From positions 1-64,000 of the forward strand of contig NZ_VJYI01000038.1 in assembly GCF_008065375.1 (NCBI RefSeq): a stretch of DNA of 64,000 nt, written 5' to 3'. Origin of the DNA: Nonomuraea sp. SYSU D8015 (GTDB lineage: Bacteria; Actinomycetota; Actinomycetes; Streptosporangiales; Streptosporangiaceae). The position numbers were made by a program, and so were the translations under genes. Below, one piece after another: positions 33,848 to 41,429 of this stretch (position 1 is the stretch's first letter; each line of letters opens with the position of its first letter). A model generated the notes under the pieces. That model was not told the DNA's origin. It ran no database searches and saw only the letters and a list, made by a program, of their open reading frames with translations.

Positions 33848-34092
33848 GTCCCACCTGCCCGCCGCTCCAGCTCGGCCCGGCCCGCGTCGGTGACCACCGT
33901 CGTGCGAGCCGTACCGCGATGACCTTCCGCAGGCCCGACACTGATCAACCCCAGCGTGACCAGCGCGTCCACGTCGGCCTGATTGAGACCGTACTCGGGG
34001 ATGTCCTCGTACGAGCCGTACAGGACGACACTGCCCTGCTCGGCGAGGACGCCCAGGAAGTGCAGCCGGCGCGGGGTGAGACGCGGAGTCAC
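33844..34092 (-). CDS. Winged-helix protein, partner of the adjacent regulator
   Basis: 82 residues starting VTPRLTPRRLHFLGVLAEQG, with a helix-turn-helix-like middle (GLNQADVDALVTLGLISVG) and a wing-like end (TVVTDAGRAELERRAGGT), similar in shape to the gene that follows it. GTG 34092 overlaps the stop of a 25-residue peptide gene. It could form a heterodimer with the neighbour; this is inference. Confidence 0.6.
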   Translation of the reverse strand: MTPRLTPRRLHFLGVLAEQGSVVLYGSYEDIPEYGLNQADVDALVTLGLISVGPAEGHRGTARTTVVTDAGRAELERRAGGT

Positions 34093-34166
34093 TCCCCACC
34101 ACCACCCGGCAGGCCCTGCGGCACCCGGCCTCCGCGCTTGGTCAGCTCGGCCACGATCTCGTTCAT
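34089..34166 (-). CDS. 25-residue peptide gene
   Basis: A tiny gene starting MNEIVAELTKRGGRVPQG and ending in a Gly-rich tail. It is joined to both neighbours by 4-base overlaps (ATGA upstream, GTGA downstream), the main evidence that it is translated. It could serve only to couple translation of the flanking genes. Confidence 0.45.
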   Translation of the reverse strand: MNEIVAELTKRGGRVPQGLPGGGGE

Positions 34167-34294
34167 GGCGTCGCCACCATGTCCGCGTCGTCACCGTAGT
34201 GGTGGTCGAGACCTTCCCAGCCGTCCGCGAGGGTGTTCTCCAGGCACAGGGCCGCGCGGAAGCACGCCTCGCGCTTCGCCGTCCGCCGATGCAT
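34163..34294 (-). CDS. 43-residue small protein
   Basis: A short helical protein (MHRRTAKREACFRAALCLEN, then ADGWEGLDHHYGDDAD). ATG 34294 overlaps the upstream stop (TGATG), and its own stop overlaps the next start (ATGA). The composition resembles short phage proteins of the same size in actinophage early regions. Function unknown. Confidence 0.5.
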   Translation of the reverse strand: MHRRTAKREACFRAALCLENTLADGWEGLDHHYGDDADMVATP

Positions 34295-34629
34295 CAGGCA
34301 TCGCCGCCCTCGGGAAGCGGACGCCCGGCATCAATCCAAGCATTCACGAGCCGACCGATCGCTGCGGCTCGCGACGAGTATTTGCGTCGCGTCCGCAAGG
34401 GATCCATGGGAAAAGCCGGCTTGAAGCGCCATCCCTCCTGGAGCCACGGGCCTGCCCCGTAGCGGGTCATGTTCTCCTCGGCTAGACCGATCTCGACGTC
34501 ATCGACGTACACCAGCCACTGGCGGCCCCCAGTGTGTTCTACGGTCTGCGCCGGCCCGAGCTCGACGGACAGGTTCTCGTCCCAGCGAGGAACCTTGCCC
34601 GGTCGGACGGGGGTGCGGTTGGTGTTCAT
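34294..34629 (-). CDS. Small protein of the pre-integrase minus operon
   Basis: 111 residues, mixed alpha/beta, with Trp-rich patches (RQWLVYVDDVEIGLAEENM; GPWLQEGWRFKPAFPMD) and a C-terminal helix (SRAAAIGRLVNAWIDAGRPL). Coupled by ATGA to the upstream gene. No domain recognised. Confidence 0.6.
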   Translation of the reverse strand: MNTNRTPVRPGKVPRWDENLSVELGPAQTVEHTGGRQWLVYVDDVEIGLAEENMTRYGAGPWLQEGWRFKPAFPMDPLRTRRKYSSRAAAIGRLVNAWIDAGRPLPEGGDA

Positions 34630-35000
34630 CGGGCCTCACCCGATTCGAGCATCTCCGTCGTCAGAGCGAGCATCCGCTCCACGTCACCCACCGACGCCGC
34701 CCGCGTGAACTCCTCCAGGCCGGCCCGCGGCAGGAACCGTGAACCCATACCCGAGGGGAAGAGTTCCTCATCGACCACGAACCCATCGTCGTCCCACCAG
34801 CCGGTGCCGTCGATGTACGAGCTGCCGGTCTGGTCAGCTAGGTCGAGCTTGGCGGCCACAGCGCCCAGGGATTCGCCATCTGCGCGAAGCCTTATGGAGG
34901 TTGTTTCCCGATCTCCGATGAATACCGGCGAATCGACGCTCGTCCGCCACAGCACGTAGCAGTCGCGGCCAGGCGCGCTTTTGAACACGACGAGGCTCAT
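34626..35000 (-). CDS. Small protein of the pre-integrase minus operon
   Basis: 124 residues: beta-rich N-terminal 80 (VVFKSAPGRDCYVLWRTSVD; GTGWWDDDGFVVDEELFP) followed by a helical end (EEFTRAASVGDVERMLALTT). ATG 35000 overlaps the upstream stop. Not a family I know. Confidence 0.6.
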   Translation of the reverse strand: MSLVVFKSAPGRDCYVLWRTSVDSPVFIGDRETTSIRLRADGESLGAVAAKLDLADQTGSSYIDGTGWWDDDGFVVDEELFPSGMGSRFLPRAGLEEFTRAASVGDVERMLALTTEMLESGEAR

Positions 35001-35392
35001 CGGCCCTCACCACCCGCCTCGTCGTCCTCGGCCGACAGGTAGACCCGGCCGGCGGACTCCACCTGCACCCGGCCCGCCAGCATCGCCAGCAGCTTGTCCT
35101 GGTCCATGTTGAGATCCGTGGCGGCGCGACAGAGATTGTCGGCCTGGTCCTGAGTGAGCGACACGTCGAGGGTCAGGGCGCTCTCGCTCGACGGCTCGTC
35201 GTCGGGCTCCCTGGCGGAGCACTCCGAGTAGTGCCCGTAGACCACCTCGCGCACCGAACCGATGTTGTTGGACTCCACGATCAAGTCGTAAGCGTTCCCC
35301 GTCCGGAACCCGCACGGCTTGTGAATCAGGTGGGAGAGGTGACCCCAGTAGCCGGTGCCCGGCTCGGTCTCCCAGTCGGCAGGCAGCCTCAC
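34997..35392 (-). CDS. Small protein of the pre-integrase minus operon
   Basis: 131 residues. The first 60 are Trp/Tyr/His-rich with two Cys (HKPCGFRTGNAYDL; GHYSECSAREPDDE), a possible metal site. The second half is acidic and helical (LTQDQADNLCRAATDLNMDQ). GTG 35392 overlaps the preceding stop as GTGA. Unknown function. Confidence 0.6.
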   Translation of the reverse strand: MRLPADWETEPGTGYWGHLSHLIHKPCGFRTGNAYDLIVESNNIGSVREVVYGHYSECSAREPDDEPSSESALTLDVSLTQDQADNLCRAATDLNMDQDKLLAMLAGRVQVESAGRVYLSAEDDEAGGEGR

Positions 35393-35697
35393 CGGACCTC
35401 ACCGCCCGTCAGAGCGACGACCGTCACCGACTCGACCGGGGTCAGGTGCGTGACGAACTCGCCGTCCGCATCGATCGTGACGAGGTACATGCCCGATGCC
35501 TGGTCCAGGTCCTGGATCGCGTCCTCCCACAGGAGGTCGATGCTGTGGACGTTCGGGTCGGCCTGGAAGCCGACGACCTGGGTCGGGTTCCCCTTCCAGA
35601 CGTCCTGGCGGCCGATCGCGCCGGACTCGTCGGCGAAGTAGGGGTAGGGCAGTGTGTGGTCGGCGGACGGTTCCTTCTGAATCTTGAAGGTCGTCAT
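35389..35697 (-). CDS. Small protein of the pre-integrase minus operon
   Basis: 102 residues, acidic, with FKIQKEPSADHTLPYPYFAD at the start and DLDQASGMYLVTIDADGEFV near residue 65, a beta-hairpin-like pattern. ATG 35697 coupled by ATGA. No recognised domain; it lies in the centre of a ten-gene tightly overlapped operon. Confidence 0.6.
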   Translation of the reverse strand: MTTFKIQKEPSADHTLPYPYFADESGAIGRQDVWKGNPTQVVGFQADPNVHSIDLLWEDAIQDLDQASGMYLVTIDADGEFVTHLTPVESVTVVALTGGEVR

Positions 35698-35972
35698 CGG
35701 ACTTCCCACCCCCCAGCGTGCAGCTCCGTCCGAAGCTCCGCGATGACCTCGGGGGCGGCGTGCTCGACGTAGACGCCCTCGTCGCACCTGGAGATGTGGA
35801 CGGTGGTGGGAGCGTAGACGAAGACGCCCCGGAGGATGTCCTCCGCTTCGCGGAGATTGACGCGCAGGATCGTCAGGCCGGCGGGCAGCGGCTTGGCGGG
35901 CAACCCGGCACGCCGCCGGGCGGCGGCCAGCGCTTCGACCTCCGCCACGGTGGTGATGATGGGGCGGCTCAT
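35694..35972 (-). CDS. Small protein of the pre-integrase minus operon
   Basis: 92 residues starting MSRPIITTVAEVEALAAARR with a central strand pair (GLTILRVNLREAEDILRGV) and an amphipathic C-terminal helix (EVIAELRTELHAGGWEVR). ATG 35972 overlaps the upstream stop by 4 bases. Function unknown. Confidence 0.6.
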   Translation of the reverse strand: MSRPIITTVAEVEALAAARRRAGLPAKPLPAGLTILRVNLREAEDILRGVFVYAPTTVHISRCDEGVYVEHAAPEVIAELRTELHAGGWEVR

Positions 35973-36226
35973 CGGACCTCACCCGGCCTGGCGGTGTTGT
36001 AGAGGTCGTCGAACGACATTTTCCAGGCAGCCACGTACTCGGGGAACCCGGCGGCGAGCTTGGCCTGGTTCTCCAGGTCGGCGTGGCTGATGGCCTCCAT
36101 CAGCAGTTCGAGGAAGTGGCCCGGTCCGGCCGTGCGGCGCGTGGCGGGGTACTTGGACCACAGAACGTTCTCGGCGACCTCGGGCGTGACGAGGCCGGTG
36201 TCAGGGGTGGTGTGAGCTTCGCTCAT
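35969..36226 (-). CDS. First gene of the pre-integrase minus operon
   Basis: 85 residues, helical (FLELLMEAISHADLENQAKL; EYVAAWKMSFDDLYNTARPG). ATG 36226 was chosen over 36232 because AAAGAG sits at better spacing. The control region upstream (36227-36386) contains a palindrome copy, so this operon is a likely target of the phage repressor. No known family. Confidence 0.6.
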   Translation of the reverse strand: MSEAHTTPDTGLVTPEVAENVLWSKYPATRRTAGPGHFLELLMEAISHADLENQAKLAAGFPEYVAAWKMSFDDLYNTARPGEVR

Positions 36227-36386
36227 GATCATCTCTTTCGCGAGGAGACTGATTCACTCGCGATCGTAGCCTTCGTTGGCGCTACCGCCAACGAAATGCC
36301 AAACTTCAGATACTTGTGAATATCTGAACTGCACTCCTGGTGGCAGTTCTGATATTTCGTCCCTGCCAGGTCAACAAGAGGCGTGA
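36227..36386. promoter_or_regulatory. Divergent control region of integrase and the small-gene operon
   Basis: A 160-base gap between divergent genes, holding the palindrome at 36275-36292. The right part (36300-36365) is A+T-richer and has two copies of an ATATCTGAA/AGATATTTG-like stretch (CAGATACTTGTGAATATCTGAACTG), an imperfect inverted repeat that could be an integrase arm or Xis site. No clear -10/-35 pair. Confidence 0.45.
36275..36292. repeat. Phage palindrome copy 5
   Basis: GTTGGCGC-TA-CCGCCAAC, one mismatch, in the divergent control region of the integrase. Confidence 0.85.
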
Positions 36387-37370
36387 ATGACTTCCGATAT
36401 TAGAAGCCAAGATCACAACGAGTTGGAGCGTCCAAAACGACGACGCCCCGGAGCCGCACCCACCCCCGTACCGGAGCGGTACGCCACGGCGTTCGCCGAC
36501 TACGAGCAAGCAGTCATGAACCCGCTCTTGGATATGGACGACGACACCCGCCGCGCCTACCTCTCCCGCATCCGCCAATACCTCGCCTGGCTCGAAGACG
36601 CCGACCTCAACGGCGACCCCCTCACCGACCCCGCCGTACGCGACTGGGCCGCCCGCGACTACCGCGCCCACCTCCTGACCGTCCTCAAACGCAAACCCAC
36701 CACCGTCAACGCGCACCTGACCGCCATCGACGACTTCAACCGCCGCATCGGCCTCGGCCCCGCCACCGCCAAACGCATCATCCTGCCCAACCTCGCACCG
36801 CGAGCACTCGACCAACGCACCCAGACTCGATTCCTCCGCGCCATCGAACAGTCCGCCCCCCGCGACCGCGCCATGGGCTACACCGCGTTCTACGCCGGAA
36901 CCCGCATCCACGAACTCGTCGCCCTCGACATCGACGACCTGCACATCAGCGCCCGCAAAGGCGTCCTCATCATCCGCATGGGCAAGAACGAGAAGTACCG
37001 CGAGGTGCTCATGCACACCACGCTCCGCACGGAACTCGACACCTACCTTCGCCACCGCGCGAACCTGCCCGGCGCCGACAAGAGCAAAGCCCTGTTCCTC
37101 AACGTGCGTGGCGGCCGGCTGTCCGCCCGAGCCGCCACCGACGTGCTCAACGGCATCGCCGACCGGGCCGGGATCGACGTCGGCCGCGACGAGGAGTTCA
37201 CCACCCACGTCCTGCGCCACACGCTTGGCACGAAGCTGGCTCGTGAAGGAGAAGACGTGGTCAAGATCGCCCAGATTCTGGGCCACAACCTCGAGACCGC
37301 CCGCCGTTACACCCTGCCCACCGAGGCCGACATGCAAGCCGCCATCGACAAGCTCACCGTGGACGAATGA
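36387..37370 (+). CDS. int: Tyrosine recombinase (integrase/XerCD-like)
   Basis: 327 residues. An N-terminal SAM-like core-binding domain (residues 35-120) precedes the catalytic domain. All active-site residues are present: Arg173 (GTRIHEL), Lys near 199 (MGKNEKYREV), His274 and Arg277 (HVLRHT), His300 (LGHN) and Tyr308 (RRYTLP). It lacks the N-terminal arm-binding domain of lambda Int and so looks closer to XerC/D and simpler integrases. It is transcribed alone or with the next gene (stop overlaps an ATGA). It would mediate attP x attB exchange or resolve dimers. Its central position in the phage is unusual. Confidence 0.88.
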   Translation: MTSDIRSQDHNELERPKRRRPGAAPTPVPERYATAFADYEQAVMNPLLDMDDDTRRAYLSRIRQYLAWLEDADLNGDPLTDPAVRDWAARDYRAHLLTVLKRKPTTVNAHLTAIDDFNRRIGLGPATAKRIILPNLAPRALDQRTQTRFLRAIEQSAPRDRAMGYTAFYAGTRIHELVALDIDDLHISARKGVLIIRMGKNEKYREVLMHTTLRTELDTYLRHRANLPGADKSKALFLNVRGGRLSARAATDVLNGIADRAGIDVGRDEEFTTHVLRHTLGTKLAREGEDVVKIAQILGHNLETARRYTLPTEADMQAAIDKLTVDE

Positions 37371-37387
37371 GACAAGGAGCCCTCAGG

Positions 37388-37882
37388 ATGACCCGCCCTC
37401 GCGCAAGACATCAGTCGGAGACAGCACCCCAGGCCACCGAGGATGGCACCGCACCAGCAAGCGTCTACAGATGCGCGGAATGCGGTGACGGCACCCGCCT
37501 GACCGCTTGGACGCATGTCGTGGCGCACGGCCCCGTCAGCCCTACAGGAGTCATCGAACGCTACGACTGGACCGACGACGATGACGACGTCATCGAGGAG
37601 TCGATCCAGTGCGAGGTCCACGGTGAGGGCTCCGTCGAGAAACTGATCGACGGCCTGTACTGCTCTGCGATGATCGACGGCCGGTACGTTTCACCCACGG
37701 TCGAACTGGCCACCGCCCTGCTGAACGAGAGCGACGTCAAGTGGGACGTACAGCATCGGGAGCTGTACAACCTGGCGTTGAGGATCAGCGGCCGAGGCTG
37801 GAAGCCGGTGACCCCGGAGAGCATCGCGAGGTTCGAGGAGTTGGTGAAGGCCAGGGCGCGGCGGGCGGTCGCCGATGACTGA
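37388..37882 (+). CDS. Zinc-ribbon-like small protein after the integrase
   Basis: 164 residues. An N-terminal disordered stretch is followed by YRCAECGDGTRLTAWTHVV and later QCEVHGEG, giving Cys pairs that could bind zinc. The C-terminal half is helical (ELYNLALRISGRGWKPVTPE). ATG 37388 has AAGGAG nine bases upstream and is favoured over the ATG at 37367 that overlaps the integrase stop. Its place beside int suggests an excision or control function, but there is no direct evidence. Confidence 0.6.
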   Translation: MTRPRARHQSETAPQATEDGTAPASVYRCAECGDGTRLTAWTHVVAHGPVSPTGVIERYDWTDDDDDVIEESIQCEVHGEGSVEKLIDGLYCSAMIDGRYVSPTVELATALLNESDVKWDVQHRELYNLALRISGRGWKPVTPESIARFEELVKARARRAVADD

Positions 37883-37921
37883 GCGCAGCGCCATCCACAT
37901 GCTCACCGTGGCCGAATAGTC

Positions 37922-37939
37922 GTTGGCGGTTCCGCCATT
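37922..37939. repeat. Phage palindrome copy 6
   Basis: GTTGGCGG-TT-CCGCCATT, two mismatches in one arm, ahead of the post-integrase operon. Confidence 0.75.
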
Positions 37940-38029
37940 GAGCCCGGCGAATCTGAGCGGATGCCCGACAAGCTGTAGGTGCCGGTCGTACGGTGGCGTC
38001 CACATTCCTCGCGAAAGGGAAACGCCACC

Positions 38030-38398
38030 ATGACCATGTTCATCGACACAGCCGTCTACGTCGGGCCGGACGGCACCTACTTCGACGTGATCGACGCACT
38101 CCCCGACGCCCCTCCCGGTAGCGTCATCGTCAACGCCTCCGGCATCCTCTTCGGGCTGGAGGCCAACGACCTGCGCCTGCTGCTCAGCATGCTCGGCCCG
38201 GACGCCACGCACGGCCAGGTCTCGCTCCTGCTCAACGACCCGGACGGCCACCTGTCGCTCGTCGCCACATCTGGGCCGGAGGGCCTGGAGCTCGCGGTCA
38301 ACTTCCCGGCGTGCGCGACCAACGCCACGGTCACCATCCCGCACGACCGGTCCGCCGCGGTGCGGGCGGCCATCGAGGAGGCGGCCGGCGATGAGTGA
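38030..38398 (+). CDS. First gene of the post-integrase plus operon
   Basis: 122 residues starting MTMFIDTAVYVGPDGTYFDV; alternating strands and helices with a C-terminal helix (SAAVRAAIEEAAGDE). AAAGGG lies upstream of ATG 38030. It overlaps the next gene by 8 bases. The 147-base gap before it contains the palindrome copy at 37922. No recognised domain. Confidence 0.6.
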   Translation: MTMFIDTAVYVGPDGTYFDVIDALPDAPPGSVIVNASGILFGLEANDLRLLLSMLGPDATHGQVSLLLNDPDGHLSLVATSGPEGLELAVNFPACATNATVTIPHDRSAAVRAAIEEAAGDE

Positions 38399-38738
38399 CG
38401 TCTTCCCCAGCAGAGCCGACTACAACGAGCCCGGCTCGATCGAGATGGAAGTGCACGAGCTGGTGATGCGGTTCTCCTCCGGCGGCCGGTTCCGGCTCGT
38501 CGCCATGCTCTACATGCTGCCGTCCGAGCCGCCGAAGGTGGGCGGCCAGTGGCCACGCATCCTATTCGCCGAGTACGCCAACGATGGGCACGAGGTGCCG
38601 ATCCTGTTCGGGACCGAAGCCCTGCCGGGTGAGGCGTACGAGGCGTTCCCTGATGATCAGGTCGTTGTCATCCCGATACCGCCGCAGGAGGCGGCGCGGG
38701 AGCTCGAACTGGCGGCGAGGGAGCGGATCGATGGCTAG
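38391..38738 (+). CDS. Small acidic protein, post-integrase operon
   Basis: 115 residues, acidic, with EMEVHELVMRFSSGGRFRLV and a long C-terminal helix (PQEAARELELAARERIDG). Overlaps the preceding and following genes by 8 bases each. Unknown function. Confidence 0.6.
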   Translation: MSDVFPSRADYNEPGSIEMEVHELVMRFSSGGRFRLVAMLYMLPSEPPKVGGQWPRILFAEYANDGHEVPILFGTEALPGEAYEAFPDDQVVVIPIPPQEAARELELAARERIDG

Positions 38739-39138
38739 CTTCGCTCACCTTGCGTACGTCCTGGAGCGGGCGGCCGACATCATGCTCGGCGACCACACCC
38801 TCGACCCGGAGGAAGCACTGGCTCGCGCGGTCTGGGGCGGCGAGCCGTGCACCAAGGAGTACGGCCCGGACTTGGACGCGTTCTACATCGCCTCCAGGAT
38901 CATCGAACTCCAGGACCGGTTCACCTCCTGGGAGACCACAGGCATCGACCCGGACGCCACGCACGTCCGCGACATCCCCCACGCGCAGGCCCGGAGCGCG
39001 GCCCGGCACATGGCCGAGCTGTTCCACCGCATCGACTACGCCGGCTACCGCCCTCGCGTCGAGGATGACGACCTGGACGTGGTGGCGCGGCTGATGTGGG
39101 AGCAGGCGCACGGCGTCGAGTTGGCGAGGTGCCCATGA
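38731..39138 (+). CDS. Small helical protein, post-integrase operon (paralogue of next gene)
   Basis: 135 residues. The first 30 (LERAADIMLGDHTLDPEEAL) match the corresponding part of the next gene (VDAAADLLESDATLNPRKAL), so the two share a repeated small domain. The rest is helical with several His and Cys. Start ATG 38731. Function unknown. Confidence 0.6.
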   Translation: MASFAHLAYVLERAADIMLGDHTLDPEEALARAVWGGEPCTKEYGPDLDAFYIASRIIELQDRFTSWETTGIDPDATHVRDIPHAQARSAARHMAELFHRIDYAGYRPRVEDDDLDVVARLMWEQAHGVELARCP

Positions 39139-39425
39139 GCGCGAACTTCACCCTTTCCGCCCAGGTCGTGGACGCCGCCGCCGATCTGCTGGAGTCTGAC
39201 GCCACGCTGAACCCGCGCAAAGCGCTGGAACAGGCGGTGAGCTCGGCCGGGATCGCCCCCGAGGAGGCCGACCCGCTCACGAACGACGCGGACTTCCTCA
39301 TCACTGCCCGGCACGCCGGCGGGCACGGCTATGCCGACCTGTTCGACCTGGCCGACGTGGCCCGTGACGAGGCGATCCTCGCGATGCGGGCGGCTGCCGC
39401 CGAGTATCGGAGGTACAGCGCATGA
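39135..39425 (+). CDS. Small helical protein, paralogue of the previous gene
   Basis: 96 residues starting MSANFTLSAQVVDAAADLLE, sharing the N-terminal helix-turn with the preceding gene and continuing into a His/Gly-containing segment (ARHAGGHGYADLFDLADVAR). ATGA overlap upstream and downstream. It may be an internal duplication within the operon. Function unknown. Confidence 0.6.
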   Translation: MSANFTLSAQVVDAAADLLESDATLNPRKALEQAVSSAGIAPEEADPLTNDADFLITARHAGGHGYADLFDLADVARDEAILAMRAAAAEYRRYSA

Positions 39426-39670
39426 GCGACTCCACGGCACGCAGCATGCGTCATCTGGACACCGAGGACGACGTGCGCGCTTTCGCCGTCGAGCACGGGT
39501 TCGACGTCGGAGCGCAGTTCGGCAGCCTGTACGTGTACCTGCCAAGCCGGTCCGCCACGATCGGGGACACGATCATCGACAACGGTCCCGGCGCGGAGTA
39601 CCGGTACGAGGTCTACAACACGGCGACGTCGGGGGCTCGGAACTGGAACCTCGACGATGAGCCCGAATAG
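39422..39670 (+). CDS. Small protein, post-integrase operon
   Basis: 82 residues with EDDVRAFAVEHGFDVGAQFG at the centre and a C-terminal Tyr/Asn-rich beta segment (YRYEVYNTATSGARNWNL). Coupled by ATGA to the previous gene. No family recognised. Confidence 0.55.
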   Translation: MSDSTARSMRHLDTEDDVRAFAVEHGFDVGAQFGSLYVYLPSRSATIGDTIIDNGPGAEYRYEVYNTATSGARNWNLDDEPE

Positions 39671-39697
39671 GGTCCGCCTCGACCAGGAAGGAGCACC

Positions 39698-39934
39698 ATG
39701 AACGCCGTCACGGAAGAGATCATCACGCACGCGGCGGCTGAGGCCGGGATCGCCCTGAACGGCCAGGCCGCGCGGGTGGCCGAACTGGTGGAGTCGCGCC
39801 TGCCCGACACCGACGACGGCTACACCCGCGACGACATCTCCTACGAGCTGGACGCCGCGCTGCCCGAGGTGGGCATCGAGTTCACCACGGATGAGGTGTG
39901 GGAGATGGCCGCCGTGGTGTGCAACTGGATCTGA
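39698..39934 (+). CDS. Last gene of the post-integrase plus operon
   Basis: 78 residues, acidic and helical (EIITHAAAEAGIALNGQAAR; DDISYELDAALPEVGIEF). AGGAAGGAG is well placed before ATG 39698. The operon ends with a strong hairpin 14 bases later. Function unknown. Confidence 0.6.
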   Translation: MNAVTEEIITHAAAEAGIALNGQAARVAELVESRLPDTDDGYTRDDISYELDAALPEVGIEFTTDEVWEMAAVVCNWI

Positions 39935-39947
39935 CGTCGCACGCAAG

Positions 39948-39974
39948 GGAGCCCGCCGCCTGTCGGCGGGCTCC
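39948..39974 (+). terminator. Terminator of the post-integrase operon
   Basis: Perfect 11-bp GC-rich stem (39948-39958 and 39964-39974), loop CCTGT. Confidence 0.85.
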
Positions 39975-40099
39975 TGTATGTTCAAGGGCAGGTCGGTGCT
40001 CGTTCGGCCGGATCGCCCCTCCTTGACAGCCTTGGGCTGAGGATTTCATCACGGCCGTGCACGCCAGGCCAGCCCTACAAGATCGCAGGAGCACTTGAC

Positions 40100-40573
40100 G
40101 TGTCGGATGAGCCGAAACAGCCCGAGCGGGCGCAGCAGACCGATAACCAGTTCCGAATCGCACTGCTCACCGCCAGTGCCGCTCTGGGAGGGGCTGTCGT
40201 TGGCGCTTTAGCCACATTCGCCGGGGTCGTCTATCAGGCCGATTCCACACGTGAACAAGCCCTTCGCCAGGAGCGCCAGGTCGCCTACACACAGCTGAAT
40301 GTCGCCTTTGACCGCTTCAATACCGCACAAAAGGATGACCGGTGTGCGCGATATGACGAACTTCTACCGGCATACGCAACAGTGCGGCTCCTTGCACCCT
40401 CCATTGTCGCCGCCCACGCGGGCTTGGCTGTAGAAGCCGCTCGGCGCCAATGCCTCGCCATCAGCAGCACAGGACAGGGCTTCAGCGAGGATCAGAACAA
40501 ACTTATCCGTGACATCGTGCGACCATTCACCGAGGCAGCGCGTAAAGACCTAGGCGTTCACCCCGAGGACTGA
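40100..40573 (+). CDS. Single-span membrane protein moron
   Basis: 157 residues: short polar N-terminus, one membrane span (residues 20-44, ALLTASAALGGAVVGALATF), then a helical soluble domain with charged coiled-coil character (STREQALRQERQVAYTQLNV) and three Cys. GTG 40100 with AGGAG upstream. Lower G+C than the phage average and placed just after a terminator, so a separate cargo gene. Similar one-span/helical proteins are common in actinobacteria; role unknown. Confidence 0.65.
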   Translation: MSDEPKQPERAQQTDNQFRIALLTASAALGGAVVGALATFAGVVYQADSTREQALRQERQVAYTQLNVAFDRFNTAQKDDRCARYDELLPAYATVRLLAPSIVAAHAGLAVEAARRQCLAISSTGQGFSEDQNKLIRDIVRPFTEAARKDLGVHPED

Positions 40574-40751
40574 TCCCGCTCCGGGAAGATGTCCGGCCAG
40601 TCCACCGGCGTCCAGGCCAGCGCCGCGTACAGCCTCGTCCAGGCGTCCGCGATGGCCACGCAATTGGTGACGTGCCCCGTGTCCTGGATGTGCTCGGCTG
40701 CCTGGTCCAGCAACTCCCCCGCCTTGCCGCGGCCAGCTCGGCGGGCGTCAC
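40558..40751 (-). pseudogene. Small gene with an apparent -1 frameshift
   Basis: From GTG 40751 (GTGA overlap with the upstream HTH gene) the frame reads MTPAELAAARRG, then drifts into nonsense-like sequence. Shifting back by one base at the GGGGG run (complement of 40716-40720) restores a smooth continuation, ELLDQAAEHIQDTGHVTN, running to a natural stop at 40558 (about 64 residues in all). One G may have been lost by mutation or in sequencing, or translation may start at TTG 40713 and give 51 residues. Typical of small helical phage proteins. Confidence 0.5.
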
Positions 40752-40975
40752 GCCGACACCTCCGGCTTGTCCTTGGCGCGGGGGCGGTGGTCGCCGCCGC
40801 GGTGCCGCAGTTCGACGCCCGCCTCCTCCAGCAGCGTGTGGATGAACCCGTACGAGCGGCTGATCGACTCGGCGAGCTCGCGGATGGATTCGCCCGCCTG
40901 GTAGCGGCCGGCGACGAGCTGGGCGAGCAGGTGGCGTTCGGCGCCCAGGATGCGGACGCGAGGCTTGAGCTGCAT
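40748..40975 (-). CDS. Small helix-turn-helix protein
   Basis: 75 residues. RYQAGESIRELAESISRSYG followed by FIHTLLEEAGVELRHRGG is a canonical helix-turn-helix of the kind used by short actinomycete regulators (sigma-factor region 4/MerR-like fold). ATG 40975 has AAGGA upstream. Transcribed with the frameshifted gene. It could regulate neighbouring cargo or phage genes. Confidence 0.75.
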   Translation of the reverse strand: MQLKPRVRILGAERHLLAQLVAGRYQAGESIRELAESISRSYGFIHTLLEEAGVELRHRGGDHRPRAKDKPEVSA

Positions 40976-41063
40976 GAGGGGTCCTTCTGCTCCTGAGAAT
41001 GGGGCACTGCCGAATACGTCAGATCGGTAGTCACGGAGGCACACCCAGCGCTAACTTTGAGTG

Positions 41064-41429
41064 ATGCAGGCCCAAGCACTCGGGGTGTTAGAGGCCGCGC
41101 TCTGGGGCTTGGCCGGCGGCGGCGCCGCCGCACTGGTGTCACTGATCGCGGCTATCAAGGCCGCGGGCTACCGTTGGCCCTGGCGCGGCAAAGACCGCAC
41201 CGACCAGGAGATACGTGAGCACTTCTGGGCCCGGTTCGCCGTGCTCGGCGGATCCCTGCTGCTCGGCTCGATCGTCGCGGCAGCCGCGCACGGGCAGATG
41301 AGCGGCCCCTGGCCAGCCTTCCTGCTCGGCGTGGGAGCCGAAGCCAGTGTGCGTGGCTTGTTGGCGGGGGTAGAGGTGGCCGTGCGTAAGGAGGCGGGCG
41401 GAGGTGAGCAGCATGCGAACCCGTCCTGA
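41064..41429 (+). CDS. Small two-to-three-span membrane protein
   Basis: 121 residues. Membrane segments at about residues 5-28 (VLEAALWGLAGGGAAALVSL), 60-80 (FAVLGGSLLLGSIVAAAAHG) and 85-105. A basic loop (RWPWRGKDRTDQEIRE) faces the cytosol. It overlaps the following pentapeptide-repeat gene by 26 bases, so the two are co-expressed and may work together. ATG 41064 or GTG 41061. Similar proteins are frequent in actinobacterial mobile regions. Confidence 0.65.
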   Translation: MQAQALGVLEAALWGLAGGGAAALVSLIAAIKAAGYRWPWRGKDRTDQEIREHFWARFAVLGGSLLLGSIVAAAAHGQMSGPWPAFLLGVGAEASVRGLLAGVEVAVRKEAGGGEQHANPS

